From: Apostichopus japonicus
Lineage: Eukaryota > Echinodermata > Holothuroidea > Aspidochirotida > Stichopodidae
Direction of reading: 5' to 3'
DNA: 64,000 nt
Assembly (NCBI RefSeq): GCF_037975245.1
Contig: NC_092575.1
Coordinates: 3,742,501-3,806,500, forward strand
Shown piece after piece: positions 47,601-59,274 of this stretch. The position numbers were made by a program, and so were the translations under genes. Each line of letters starts with the position of its first letter. Positions within the stretch are counted from its first letter, which is position 1. Below the pieces are notes generated by a model that saw only the letters and a list, made by a program, of their open reading frames with translations, searched no databases and was not told the DNA's origin.

Positions 47601-49183
47601 ACAAGAAATTCGTACATTTGACATTAGGCCTAAGAGGCAAAATTCCGACGAAACAGTGAAATTCGTATAGGGTAGAAATGTGCATGTTCAAAGTCCTCCC
47701 TGGGCGATCTTAGGTGAGGACCGCTAGACCTCACCGGATGTCTGTCCCCCTCCCCTCCCCCCTCCCACATCCCTCACTCTTAGACAGCTTCCTTCGCCAC
47801 TGCCAACACTAAAAATGTCTATAAATATATACACAAGAGTGAACCGCGTGGCAAATGGAAGACTATATGGTTATGTAATTATATTTCTAATATTTGTTGT
47901 AGGCTTGTAGCAAGCTGTTTTAAACATTACTGGAAACCGATCGAAGTTAGTTAGTGGCACAAACAAGATCTCGGTTGAGAGATAGCAGATGCGGTTCTCG
48001 TCTCTACAAGATTTTACAGGGCATCTTGGAGATGTTGCATATAGATACTATAGGGCAAAAGTACTCCGCGTTCGCGCTTACAGTGTTATATTCCTAACTT
48101 AGTACATGTATATTCTTACCAAGGGGATTTGTATCTATACACGTTCTCATGCTGTTATACTCTTATACTACTGTCTGGTTTGATGCCCCACCTCCATCCA
48201 TCAATCCACAATGGATCAGTATCCATGCACCCCCCCCCCCAATCTTTGACACGAAAAACTATAGGATAGTGTATGTGACGTCATCACTCACTTGGGGGGG
48301 TGTCCACCTATACTCAAGAACTATAGGAAACAGTTATTCCAATTTAAAATTCATTATTATACAAATAAAATATTGATAGTAACATAAAAAAATAAAAAAG
48401 ATCATTTGTACTTTTCACGTCAGTATTTATGTTGGTCTGTTGTTGTTGACTCAGTAAATAGTATGGTTGAATCATCGAGCTGATAAGAGCGAAGATGACA
48501 GGCTCGTGTAGGAATCACATTCAACGAAGCGGCACTTCATTCTGCATGCAGCTCTATTAATCATACAGAGGCCTATGCAGTTTGTACATGCAAGTTTAGT
48601 GGGTGCATGTGTATATGTATAGTGGATATATAGTGTAAAATTACAGTGTTGTGTGATATTTTGACTGAATTGAAAACGTCCCTCAGTCAATGATGCATAA
48701 CGGTATATACAGTCCACATCTTGTAGGAGGGGAAGGGAGGGGAGAGGAGGGAGTGGCGGGGAGTCGAGTGGCAGGGAGGGGAGGTAGGGAAGGATGGGCT
48801 GAGGAGTGATAGGAATGGCTGAGGATGGGAACGGATTTGTTCCTTTCTTGAAAGGTCGTAGGAAATGAGTCACCTTCATTCAACCCGTTCTACCAGAGAG
48901 CTGCAATTCACCTAACTTAATGGCATCACCCCGGCTACACAATACAAAACAGGGATCGCATGAGGTATGTTATGATATCTGCTGCATGCGGAGGGTGTAT
49001 ATTTGACGTTATCTGTATAATATGAACATGCCTTCCTGTATCAGCGTTATCGTGGAATTTCATCTGACTGTATATATATGTTTCCTCCTGTAAATAAACT
49101 AGATATCCTGGTGATTTACAAACTATGCCGCTACGAACGTATCCGTCGGGATATGATATGGCAGAGTGAGAATAATCAGGAAG

Positions 49184-49242
<59 letters not shown>

Positions 49243-49288
49243 TATATATATATATATATATATATATATCTATCTATCTATCTATCTA

Positions 49289-49328
<40 letters not shown>

Positions 49329-50025
49329 TATAGATATATACATATCTATATATATATATATATATATATCTCGGAAAGAATGAGACTATGCGACTGAATG
49401 ACAATGATGAAAGGCAGTCTATATACAGTAGGCTACGTATGTCATACATGAATATATATTGCAGCCTACTTCCGTTTGACAGGCTGAGATTCGAAAAATC
49501 AGACGGGCTACATTGGATTAAAAGCACATCAACATTAACCGCATCCACCCCACCCCCCCCCCCCCAATATATGCAGGTAAATCAAATACAGGTAATTTCT
49601 CGGTTCAGACTTAAACAACAACTTCAAAGAGCCGGGTGCCGGTCCTACATACCTTCACACCCCCCCCCCCCCCATCATACAGAACCATTTCACAACATAT
49701 ACTTCATCGTCAAGTTCAAAATTGACACCAAGGAGAACTTACCAGTCAATACCACCGTTTTGCCTTTCATTGACACCGAATTGGGACATGTCCTGGTGCC
49801 GCCTCTCAGCTCGCTTGTGTACTCTCCCCAAATGAATTTCAACATAGTCAATATAAATATCGGATATAGATAACGATAAACTAGAACGATCGATTGTAAG
49901 GTCACATAAAACAACGTCGATGCAACAGTTAGCACCAAGAGTCCAAATTCCAAGTAAGTCATAGATCGTACGGGATTATTAGCACCAGCCTCGGCGGTCT
50001 TAGATCTAGTTTCTTCGGCAGACAT
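41416..50025 (-). CDS. Membrane-anchored short-chain dehydrogenase (retinol dehydrogenase/DHRS-like), four exons
   Basis: NAD(P)-dependent oxidoreductase of the SDR superfamily, probably on ER or mitochondrial membranes. Exons 49743-50025, 44711-44971, 42890-43274 and 41416-41632 join exactly to 382 codons (381 residues and TGA). A long N-terminus contains two hydrophobic stretches ([20 protein letters not shown] and [13 protein letters not shown]). The cofactor motif is TGGTTGTG (TGxxxGxG). NNAS replaces the usual [13 protein letters not shown] replaces VNHLGHFLL, and the active site has YPLGK (YxxxK). The catalytic Ser of 'VNVSSLAH' is read as VNVTARLH, so Ala or Thr. The end, REKLWDVS, matches RDH11/RDH12-type proteins. 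The substrate cannot be told; DHRSX-like is an alternative. FBXO39 lies divergently upstream. Confidence 0.88.
41633..42889 (-). other. SDR intron 3, with a local duplication
   Basis: Contains two diverged copies (42356-42440 and 42465-42556) of a ~90 bp segment with GTGTACAAATA, ACGAGTACA and TAATTTTGCACT, and C-rich tracts at 42719-42790. No gene. Confidence 0.7.
42890..43274 (-). CDS. SDR exon 3 (active site)
   Basis: Acceptor TTTTTTTCAG and donor TATG|GTGAGT; 385 bp. It carries [52 protein letters not shown] and [11 protein letters not shown]. Tyr and Lys are spaced as in active SDRs, while the Ser position is substituted. Confidence 0.93.
43523..44126 (-). repeat. ATGT microsatellite, ~150 perfect units
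   Basis: About 600 bp of uninterrupted ATGT (ACAT on the minus strand) in SDR intron 2. It opens long MYVC and THTYIH frames that are not genes. It directly follows the 3' end of the SINE at 44127-44356 and so looks like that SINE's expanded tail. Confidence 0.97.
44127..44356 (-). mobile_element. tRNA-derived SINE (minus strand)
   Basis: Read on the minus strand it begins GGCGGAGTGTATAGCCTAGT (A box), continues to GGTTCGATTCCCCGCC (B box), then a body ending CGCGAGTTCCTGCTTGC, followed by the ACAT array. The head resembles tRNA but is not a clean cloverleaf. Confidence 0.8.
44575..44660 (-). mobile_element. Truncated copy of the same SINE
   Basis: GAAGCAGGAACTCGCGAAGA and CAAGCTGACCGAAGTCAGTC correspond to AGCAGGAACTCGCGAAAGA and CAAGCTGACCGAAGCCAATC of the 44.1 kb SINE body. 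No tRNA head or ACAT tail is seen. It sits 50 bp from SDR exon 2. Confidence 0.75.
44711..44971 (-). CDS. SDR exon 2 (Rossmann fold, NNA motif)
   Basis: Acceptor CTTTTCCAG and donor GAAT|GTAAGT; 261 bp. It completes TGGTTGTG, then ARIIMGCRN (RARVILACRD in RDHs), [15 protein letters not shown] (RxLDLASLKSIREFA) and IDVLINNAS. Confidence 0.93.
47534..47561. repeat. Perfect 12 bp hairpin
   Basis: CAGGGAGTTGTT, loop ATGG, then AACAACTCCCTG. It may be the tip of an inverted-repeat element; no flanking homology was recognised. Confidence 0.75.
49185..49370. repeat. AT/CTAT microsatellite
   Basis: TA array with an inner CTAT block (49268-49292) and GATA interruptions, about 185 bp, 370 bp from SDR exon 1. 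Confidence 0.95.
49743..50025 (-). CDS. SDR exon 1 (start, membrane anchor, TG of cofactor motif)
   Basis: ATG at 50025-50023 ([14 protein letters not shown]). 94 codons plus one base; donor ACTG|GTAAGT. It contains two hydrophobic segments and [10 protein letters not shown], the first strand of the Rossmann fold. This N-terminus is longer than in typical RDH11/12 proteins. Confidence 0.85.
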
Positions 50026-52235
50026 GTTGGATCAGGATTGTCGACTAAACTGCCAGCGTAGATGGGTAGTATTACAACTTAACAGCAAAAAGCGTGTTCT
50101 GTCCGACCGTCACAATCCTCAAGATTCAAGAGGGATTCTTCCTTGTTCCAAAATCAACTTGATACACAAACTATCGGTATACGAATATACACACTACGCT
50201 AACGTAATACTATTCATTGCATAACTGTAGTATCTATACGTGTATCTGTGCATCTACAACGATTAATGTGTTATTCTTTGCTTGACATCATGTCCGTTTT
50301 TTGCCTTGGTTTTAAAATTCACAACAAAGGCGCCAAAGAAGTGATGATTCGCCGGGATTCCACACACACAAAAGGGTCTCAGTTAAGAAGACCTATATGA
50401 GACTTCTTGTCGAGAAAAGGTTTAGGGCATTGGGGAAATGACCCGAGAGCAACCAATTCAATAGAAGCTAAATTCATCAACACAGTCTTCCAAACTGAGA
50501 CCTAATGCGATATAAACAGTCTACTGTAGGCCTATGTCAATCTGATGGAAATCAAATTGAAAGATAAGACACCTGCACTGGTATGTGAGAAATTCCTTGA
50601 GCTCCAAACAAGACACATATATAGGGTGACTATAGTCGGCTACATGCGTCCATTCGCGACCAATATTCTCTCTTTTGCGAAACTCAAAATGCCTGAGGTA
50701 GGCTCGCTATGACTACCCGTACGTATACACGGTACGTTACTACAAAGTTCACCTTGCAGGTTCAAGCTATAATCACCATGTACAGCAACTACTTGTTGGT
50801 TAACTCGAGGTATAGGGTAAAATGTCACGATGGGATTTTGTCGCAAACAATTACAATTTTATTAGTGAGATATTTCATATTCTCACGTATTGGGTTTATT
50901 TTTCACAGAAGGTCAGTATATAGGCGTAAATAGGTATATGAGGAACCGGTGTCAGCGAATGATGCCCCAGTGTCACTGACCTACAGCACGTGGGTATACA
51001 GAAGGCCTTTATAGGCTATACCCTTTACAGTAAAATCTACTAAATGTTAGTCTATATACCCCTAGTAATAGTACATTAGGCCTATATGTTATATCAAAAG
51101 ATTACACATGTTCGAGTGTTTACACGATATGTCGAAAGCTTCCTCGAATGAACATTCCTCCACTGTAGGGTATAACAGTAAATTCCACACACATATAGTA
51201 AAGTGTAATGTCACTTTCAATGCTGGCCGTCCGCATCAAACATCCCAGACGATAATCCAAAAGACACGTATATATACGTTAAGTCACTCAGCAAATTCCT
51301 TCGGTATCGTCGGTCGCGAGGAGGTCCCACCTATAGAAGTGAAACGCATATTAACATATATATACCAACTAGCGAATTGACTGGTTTATTTGTAAGAGTG
51401 AACAGAACCAGGCTCTGCCTGTATTGCCTTCTCGCCGGTTAATTGTCAATCTCGTACGGGCATATACCGTACTTGTTCATCAAGTGTGTAGAATACATAT
51501 ATAACCAGTCCCTCACACACTGACGTCACAAAAACCTTATCGTTCACAAACAAACTTATATAGTGATGACTATATCGTGGCATAGACAACCAAGGTCTAG
51601 TAAACAGTAGCATTGGTTCATCACTGAACCGTTACATGTGTGAACAGTATGACAATATATCCGATAAGTGCTATATAGTTATAACCTCCAAGAATATATC
51701 GTAAACGTATAACGGTTATGAATATTATATCCATAAAAAGAAGAAAACAGGCCTATTTGTTAGGTCGGTATGAAAATTAATTATTAAATTATTATACCGT
51801 ACCTCTCGTGGTGAATGTATATAGTAGGCTATGAGGATCAACGCAAGTGAAACTGAGCTTCAACTCGGGGGGGGGGGGGGAGGGAGGGGGTAAGCGGATT
51901 AAATGTGGGCGGGATTTGGGGGAATACTTTGAGGGGCAGTTCAACACGTGACTATAATTTTAAAAGGGCTAACCACAAAAGTACCTGAATAGTCTAGACA
52001 AAATGGACCATCTTTATATTCCGTATCACAATTTCCGTGTATTTGAGTGTTTTTAAAAACTGAAAAAAAAGGACACTTGTGAATTTTAACAAAAGGGCAC
52101 GTTTTCATAACAAAAATTTCACAGTTAAAGAGGGGCCTGGCACATCTTATTTATGAAAAGGGGCACTTTTCAGTCTTTTTACAACTTCGTTTGGGTGATA
52201 CCACTGTACGGCCCTGCACTGACCTAGAAGACCAT

Positions 52236-52326
<91 letters not shown>
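52236..52326. repeat. AT microsatellite
   Basis: Pure TA array of about 90 bp. Confidence 0.97.
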
Positions 52327-52328
<2 letters not shown>

Positions 52329-53148
52329 TCTCAACCACTTGTTTCTTTAATTTTTCTTTTCTATGAAGTTGCGTCCACGATCTGAAGTAAAACAGCAACA
52401 GCAGACAAAATACAAAATGCCGAAAATCTAATTTTTTGTATAAACTTCCGTCCTTCATTGAATAAAACGCCTGATCACTAACCTAAGCCATTGAACGTCC
52501 CCAAGTTTGTCATATCTACATCCCAGCCCTATATTTCCCTACATGGTGACATTGTATATGATTGTGATCGTGATGACGTTATGTCTATTGCGCATAAAGC
52601 AATTCCACGAAAAGAACCAGTGTTTCTGATTACTGATGTACATATTGTATGAAAAGTGTAAGTTGTTGAGTTGGGCGTGCACTCCATGATTCATACTTTA
52701 AAAGAAATGATATAATACTGCACTTCCAATGCCCTCCCCCTGATCCAGTGTTTGTATTCGGTCGTTCCCGTGTTTACATTCCGAGTAACCACGGGGAGTG
52801 TAATAGATCAGATTGCGGTCTGTATGTAGTTTACTAACATTAGGAAATAGGCATAAACATAAAGTGTGTAGGGCCTATACCGTCATTCCATACTCAAGGA
52901 CAATATTTTTTTTTTGTTCTCCACGCGTGGGCGAAGACCGACATAACAGGCCAACATAGCCTACGCCAAGGCCTGTTCGAATCAGCAAAGGAAATATTCC
53001 GAAGTGTCCAGTGAATTTTTCTTGGGAAGAATTTTTGTTCTCCAAACTTTGGTCGTTGTACATGTTGATTCAAAATTGCCTAACTTACATGTATTATTTT
53101 CTGTGTCGTAATCCGATGCTGTTGCAACGCTGTACACTTAATTGAAGC

Positions 53149-53504
53149 CAGTGGCGTCGCCAGGGGGTGGTCTGGGGGAGTGGGGATCGCCCCCCCCTCC
53201 CCAGATGCGATTTGTAGTGTTAAAAGAAAATACTCAAACAGAAACTTTATCTGCCTCAATTAAAAACATAAATATCGGACAGGCTAAGCCCGAAAATTCT
53301 AGAACATAAAGTTTCTTCAAGTTGCAAAATATAGCACCAGATTGCAACTAAGGACCCTTAATTAATCAAAAATTTCTCAAACAAAGGGTACCCCTCCCCT
53401 TATACCCCTCCACAGGACGGCATTCACAAACAAACATTGTGCTCCCTAATTAAGTGGTGTGCCCCTAGTGCCCCCCAAGATTGAAATGTCTGGCGACGCT
53501 ACTG
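53149..53504. mobile_element. hAT-like MITE with near-perfect 8 bp target-site duplication
   Basis: 356 bp. The ends CAGTGGCGTCGCCAG (left) and CTGGCGACGCTACTG (right) are inverted repeats with one mismatch. It is flanked by ATTGAAGC (53141-53148) and GTTGACGC (53505-53512), which agree at 6 of 8 bases. TIRs starting CAG and 8 bp duplications are typical of hAT transposons. No transposase, so non-autonomous. Confidence 0.8.
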
Positions 53505-53919
53505 GTTGACGCCATTATTTGAAGTGTTTAAACAATAAGACGGGATTTCACATGGGCTTACAACATCATACACCACGCCAGCATGTAAGTGTTGTATGCT
53601 ACAAAGCAGAACGGAAGGAAAAATCTTAATATAAATGTCCTGGTAAAATTTGCCTTTAGCCGTTCACTTCCCTTTCCTTAACTTCTACCCAACTGGTGGG
53701 GAACAGAATTTCACACGAAAGCAGAACAGAAATCTATACGGCATATTGTGCTCTTATTTACCCTTCCGAAATGTGAATTCTTGCAGTTCCCTATACTTAC
53801 TGAGGCAGCTTTCTTGACCCATACTTCTTCACACGTGTTGCTCTTAAACATGTGCTAAAATATAAACCATTCCAAATTTCTTTCGGCATGAACCGACAAA
53901 CGTAACATCGTTGGGAATA

Positions 53920-54345
53920 GCGGAGTCTGCAGAAATTGCGCAATGTTCGACTGCGCGCACGAAGGCGCACGCAAATCGGACAGTGTATTGCCTTACGTCT
54001 TCCGCCATAATATGCGCAACCAGTCGGTGAGCGAACATGAGTAGGCTTTTACTGCCAAACGCATAGTTGCTTGTGCGGCAACTATTCCGCGCAATAGCAT
54101 AATATGCGCCCCATGCTGCAGAGACCTGTTACGGCGCCTTGACGCTATATAATTGCATGGTACAAGCGATCTGTTTATTGCGCCTTCCGCGATAACCATT
54201 TGTGGCATGCATTGATACTGCATAGCGACAATTGTGTGTTATACCGGATGACATTCAGTAATATTCATCTCTAACTGGATCGATCCATTAGTGTGTGTTA
54301 TTGGCTTGTGCGACTTTTTTTCCGTGAAGGTTGCGCATATTCATA
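53920..54345. promoter_or_regulatory. TGCGC-rich patch upstream of the F-box gene
   Basis: GC-rich against an AT-rich background. Contains ATATGCGCAACC (54010), ATATGCGCCCC (54104) and the reverse word GTTGCGCATAT (54330), plus many GCGCA/TGCGC. It lies 200-630 bp before the FBXO39 start codon, so it may be promoter sequence (NRF1-like words), but this is inference. Confidence 0.35.
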
Positions 54346-54552
54346 TACAAGGCGCACTATGCTTATACCTTTCCTGGATCATAAGTAAGCGATTCTTACG
54401 TCACATTGGAGTAACAACTAACCATGCAGAACAAAATATACTGTGCTTTGTTTTCTATATCTATGGGTTAAAGATCTTTGCTGCAGAGAGGAAGTTAGGT
54501 TAAACATCGTGCATGCCGATTCTTCATTAAGAATATTTTGAGACATCAAAAC

Positions 54553-55611
54553 ATGGCGACAGAGGGAGAAGCAGCTGTCCCGTCAACATCATCAGAGGCA
54601 AAATATGGCGGCCAAGAGGACCAGCAACAAGAAAATGCAGGACCATCATGGGGCAGACTCCCAGCTCATATCATATCTGAAATAGCATGCTACTTGTGTC
54701 CATGGGAACGAGTCCGAATGGCCAAAGCATGCAGACGGTGGTATAACGGTATCCTTCGATCTCCGTCTCTTTGGCGGTCTACAGAAGTCCAGTTACGTGG
54801 GAATTGGCGAGACAACTCAGAAATAGACTACATACGGTATTTGGGTCAATATCTTAAACGGTTAACGGTTTGCGGTGCCATTCGCTGCCATCGTCACACC
54901 AAGAAATTCCAAAGGAGTGTTACCACTATCTTCGCTAATTTATACCGTCAAGGTCCCGTCCAGTTAAACGATTTGACTATAACCGAATTTCATTTCCAGT
55001 CCTACTTTCGCGGTACATCGGGTGCATTCGCCCGCGCCGGTGTGATAAAATCGATGAATCGGTTTTTAAGACAACAAAGAAAATTACGGGCGATCGATTT
55101 AAGTTTCAATACCGTGACAGAGGAAGAAGGTGTCTCACTTCTGAGTTCTCTCGCTAATGCTAGATGCGTCACGAAGCTAGAACGTTTAAATATCGAAGAA
55201 TTCTTCAAAAACAAAGAGAAAATGTACGTATCAGTGGAATTCGTTCACGCAGTCACGCAATTTATAAATCTGAGGCTATTGGTGATAAACTACAGTTGTC
55301 TGTCGAACGAACTTTTATGCGGTCTCGGTAATCACACCAACTTTATCGGTAAAATGGAACGGCTTGACGTCCGATGCTCTCGCTCTGACTCAAGTGATCA
55401 CGCCATTCATCCAAGTTCATGGCAGAGCTTTAAAGATTCCTTCCCGTCGGTCAAAGTTCACTTCCGGTTACACAGCTGGATCAAATTGAATGACCTCCAA
55501 AGGATCCTGGTCAGTCAGATTCCACTCACAGATCTCGTCATTCTTGGACATAACGATGACAATTTTCAACCAGATCGGACCTTAAGGCTCGTTGCTAGAA
55601 ATTATCAATCG
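54553..55611 (+). CDS. FBXO39: FBXO39-like exon 1
   Basis: 353 codons from ATG to donor TCG|GTAAGT. Includes the F-box and most of the leucine-rich region, ending LVARNYQS. Confidence 0.93.
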
Positions 55612-56894
55612 GTAAGTCGACCATGCAGGTTGTAGCTTCAGAGAATGGAGGGAAAATGCAAGATGGATACAAATATGTGTGTGTATGTGTAAATGTATAT
55701 ATGTGTGTGGATGGGTGGATTGGGGGGGGGGGAGATAACCATGGGTTAAGGGGACATGAACATTTCTAGAAATACATCGTCTTGCAGAATGCGTCACCAT
55801 AATTAGAGACGACCTATCGTCTTAACGGTAAGGACAAACAAATATGGAATCATTAAAGATCCCCCGTAGTTTGGTTGGTTTGGTATTCCGCTGCAAGTGA
55901 GCAGTTATTTTACTTAACAGCAAAAGTAAGGAACTCTAAATACCAGTAGATACAACTTAATGAAAGAAAATAATAAACTGCACGAGCTGCACCTGTATAA
56001 TCAGAGGGTTAAGCCTTGGTGAAATAAATTCTGTTTTTAAGGTGGAAGGAATTCTACTATATGACACTACAATGTGGATAATTATAGGCACTGGCGACAC
56101 GAGTGGCTAGTGTGGGATGTGGAACTTGGCTATATTCAAGAAATGAAGAGCAATTCTCAATTGGCTATCAGGGATGTAATACTTAGACATAAATGTAATG
56201 TCCATTCGATGAAGTTGTACCTCGCGGATTGTGTTACTTATGGCGCGCCGTTTGTGACACCTTCTATGTGATGACATAAGCTACATCGAAGTATTGTGCT
56301 GACATAAACTCGATGCGTTGATGTATAGTCTCGTTATGCGTTACTGAAATACTGGTATGCGTTAATGTTATCTCCATATGCGTTGATGCGACATCATTCT
56401 TCGTAAAGCTCCATAACTATTTTCATTATATCGTGTCACGTAGATACAATGTTTGTTCCTTAGTGTTGTTCTCATTCCTTTCCATTGTACAGGTTCTGGA
56501 GAAGTTTGTCATTGACGTCAGCCCTAGTTACCGTTGCTATCATCAAAGCCTGGTGACCATATTCAAAGACTGCACGAAGCTAAACTCTCTCGAGTTACGA
56601 GGACGGGTGGAATGGCCGACACTCCGAGAAGTCTTCGAACATTTGGACGAGAGATACTTCAAGAGGGATAGTTGTCCAGAGTTGGACTATTTCAGAATGA
56701 CTGTTGTGGCGCAAGCAGCAGACAGCTACGTTGAAGAGGCTTTAATATTTGAGGAATATAGAGATAAATTATATCAACGGAGACTTGATTATGAATTGGT
56801 CGTTGAACCGCAATTCTTCCCTCTACCGGTGGCATACAACCACGATGAACCGTTTGCCTTCCAGATGCCTGGCGAGCCAATATTTATTGATTGA
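54553..56894 (+). CDS. FBXO39: F-box protein, FBXO39-like, two coding exons
   Basis: Substrate adaptor of an SCF ubiquitin ligase. Exons 54553-55611 and 56493-56894 join in phase 0 to 486 residues (human FBXO39 is about 442). A Ser/Glu-rich N-terminus is followed by an F-box at about residues 33-75 (LPAHIISEIACYLCPWERVR, then ACRRWYNGILRSPSLWR), which should bind SKP1. A leucine-rich C-terminal region follows, with KKFQRSVTTIF, EGVSLLSSLANARCVTKLERLNIEEFF and INYSCLSNELLCGL, close to the human protein ('KKFQVTMRGLL', 'ELNIEDYF', 'NYNCISDELLENL'). The start is ATG 54553 with good context (AACATGG); a non-ATG extension upstream is ignored. FBXO33-like is the alternative. It converges with CCDC92. 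Confidence 0.92.
55612..56492 (+). other. FBXO39-like intron
   Basis: 881 bp with a GT/GGGG tract (55675-55734) and three spaced variants of ATGCGTTGATG / ATGCGTTAATG (56311-56388). A 65-codon open stretch at 56074-56271 has no recognisable homology. Confidence 0.75.
56493..56894 (+). CDS. FBXO39: FBXO39-like exon 2 (C-terminus)
   Basis: Acceptor CCATTGTACAG; starts VLEKFVIDVSPSY and ends GEPIFID with TGA at 56892-56894. 133 residues continuing the leucine-rich fold (LNSLELRGRVEWPTLREVFE). Confidence 0.92.
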   Translation, partial: VLEKFVIDVSPSYRCYHQSLVTIFKDCTKLNSLELRGRVEWPTLREVFEHLDERYFKRDSCPELDYFRMTVVAQAADSYVEEALIFEEYRDKLYQRRLDYELVVEPQFFPLPVAYNHDEPFAFQMPGEPIFID

Positions 56895-56896
56895 TA

Positions 56897-56902
56897 AATA
56901 AA
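56897..56902 (+). terminator. Poly(A) signal AATAAA of FBXO39-like gene
   Basis: AATAAA immediately after the stop; further AATAAA copies at about 56995-57030 could also serve. Confidence 0.5.
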
Positions 56903-59274
56903 ATTAGATAATGAATATTCCGAACTTATTATTGATATTGCTACACAGAAAGTGATTGCTTTGTTCTCAAATAGAAATACAGTACTCAATATCAATAAAT
57001 AAATATGAAAAATAAATATGAAAAATAAAAAGAATGATTATGTATCGCTGAAGTGATAGGTCACAATAGATTTTCAATTTTGTTTAACTAGGCCGCGGGC
57101 GTTAGCCCATGAGAAGAGACATTCCGTCATGATTCCAGTTTTGGTTCTTAAGATCCCTCTCACCCCCCCTATATCCCTCACCTCCCCCCATACACCATCG
57201 GCGCCCCTCCCCAAACTTTACTTTGTTTTCTAGCATATGATAGCAAGATGATATATTTACTTGTGTATAGCAACAAAAGTTGGCATTTGCAGTTAGTGTC
57301 TCGCGATTTGCATAACGTCCGGGTTTTTTGTTTTGTCCCCGCGATAATCATGGAACTTCCCTTGTTTTCACTCGAGGCTTTAATTGTCACTGGACTTCAG
57401 GAAAAAACTGGGCCCCATGTTTTTGACGCTTCATTGCACTTGATTACACCAAATTTGGGTTAATTGGAGTAAATTAGGTCACTTGTCCAGCAACTTCTGT
57501 GACAACAAACTACAAAGAATTTCTTTTAGTGAGATTTCCACGTATATGCTCCGCAAATAATCAACTGCTTACTTATACAATACACAGACGTACGCCCTTA
57601 AAGGGAGTGGAGACTCGCGCACAAAGAAACGTCTGATGCCGGTAATCTGACCTAGTTTCGAATGAGGTATAACAGAAGTGTTAGACACCACCATCGATCC
57701 CAGAAAATACACACACAGCTTGCTACCGTCGGTTATTACTAATAGGCCTATTAGACACTAGTGTACAGTCAATACATGCAGCTACGGTCAATACCCACAA
57801 CACAGTGTACATAGCAGCGATGGACATCTCAGTTCCAGATAAAAGATAACAGGGTATCATGTTTCATTACTGTCTGCATTTTGTAGCGACACGAAGAAAG
57901 CTTCACTTGCAAGCAACGGAAAGTTAATTTTTTTTCAAAGGGCGGCACGCGGTTTGGGGCAAGTCTTCAATGCCTTTAAACTGTTAATGACAATACGAGC
58001 AGAACGTGCCCTTCAGCAAAGATAAAGTTCTCACTGGTACTTATACAGTCGAAGGCTCCACTACCATTCCATGATTCTCCACCCATATTGCCTAACAGAT
58101 TGTGTTATAGCATATTCATATATAGTTGCATAATGCAAGGATAAAACCAAAAGCATTTTCACGTGCGTGCGCACAAGCTTACAAACTAAAAATTCTGATT
58201 TACATACAGTGTAATGAGAACATCTTTAAACATTTTGTTCCCCTTCTTCTTCTCAATATGTCACTGTGTTCCTACGTGAGCAGGAAAACGGCTGCGTGGG
58301 AAACTACGAGCCTCTTCTATAACATTAACACCACAAACTTCATTCGCCTATCTATAATTTGATATTTTTAAATGTATATGTCGCCTATATTATATAACGT
58401 TCGAACTACGATGGCACAAAGGTTTAGATTCCCCATGTCTCACGGCCCGGGAACCCTCATTGTCGACGTTTGGTCTGCAAGTCACCCCTCCGCCCCATTG
58501 CATAGCATTGCAAGTACCCCTTCCCTCCCCCATGCACACCCCTCACTCTCTCTACCCTTTCAGAACTCGACATCGGGTATATTTTAGTAAAAATGGATAT
58601 CTTTATTGATCTGTAAGATTGTCACTGTGATAATGCCTTTTTTCTTTTTTTGAGAAAAGTTATCAAATATCAGTTTTCTCAAAAATGACTGCCAACTTGC
58701 AATATTATCAAATCTCCAATTGTCATTGTTGGGTTTCAACATTAACACAAAATATTATATTCCCGATATGAGTTAGGGCCATGATTGGACTCTGCTCAGC
58801 GACGCGAATGAGTCTCCCTACATAAAACTAGGAAAATGCTACGATGCGCCTTAATAAAGGCTAAGCCATCATTTGCAATACGGCACAGCATGTGAGTCAG
58901 CAAATGAAGGGTACTCTGTTAACTTGTCAACTAATTAGCCAAGATACCAGACAACAAGTCAAGGTCATTCTTAAATGGAGGACGGAGAATGGGATGTTGT
59001 TAGGGAGGGGGACTTGGTCAAACCCCCTAGTTTAACAGTATTATGGTCAGTATGTAGGCCTAACTAAATCAAGGGTACTTTATCAACAAGTTATTTATAC
59101 AACATCCCAATCCTCGCCAAGAAGTAAAGAGAACAAAATAATACGATATATGAGTAGAATCCATCGCAGTATCGTTATGGACAGTAACAGTTCAAAATGA
59201 GATGTAGAGCCCACAATTTTTCAGTTTGTGTTTGTCTGTTGACATTTTTTTAGAGCCCCATTTCTCCATGCGAC

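Larger units (their letters stand above)
44972..49742 (-). other. SDR intron 1 (4.8 kb)
   Basis: Holds a G run near 45107-45118, a perfect hairpin (47534-47561), C-rich tracts (45661-45684, 47744-47770, 48230-48240), a purine-rich GGGAGGGG patch (48727-48790) and an AT array near its 5' end (49185-49370). No gene supported. Confidence 0.65.
50026..54552. other. Intergenic region between divergent SDR and FBXO39 genes
   Basis: Contains a G run (51869-51888), an AT array, a degenerate stretch repeating AAAGGGCAC-like words (52070-52170), a hAT-like MITE and a TGCGC-rich patch. Both promoters should lie here, but no core promoter element is convincing. Confidence 0.6.

Noticed and set aside
48472-48883. 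Pro/Leu-rich open frames on the minus strand
   Set aside because: Created by a GGGAGGGG-rich tract in SDR intron 1; no domain and overlapping frames.
56074-56271. Extra FBXO39 exon within the intron
   Set aside because: The two flanking exons join in phase 0 without it and the peptide has no family match.
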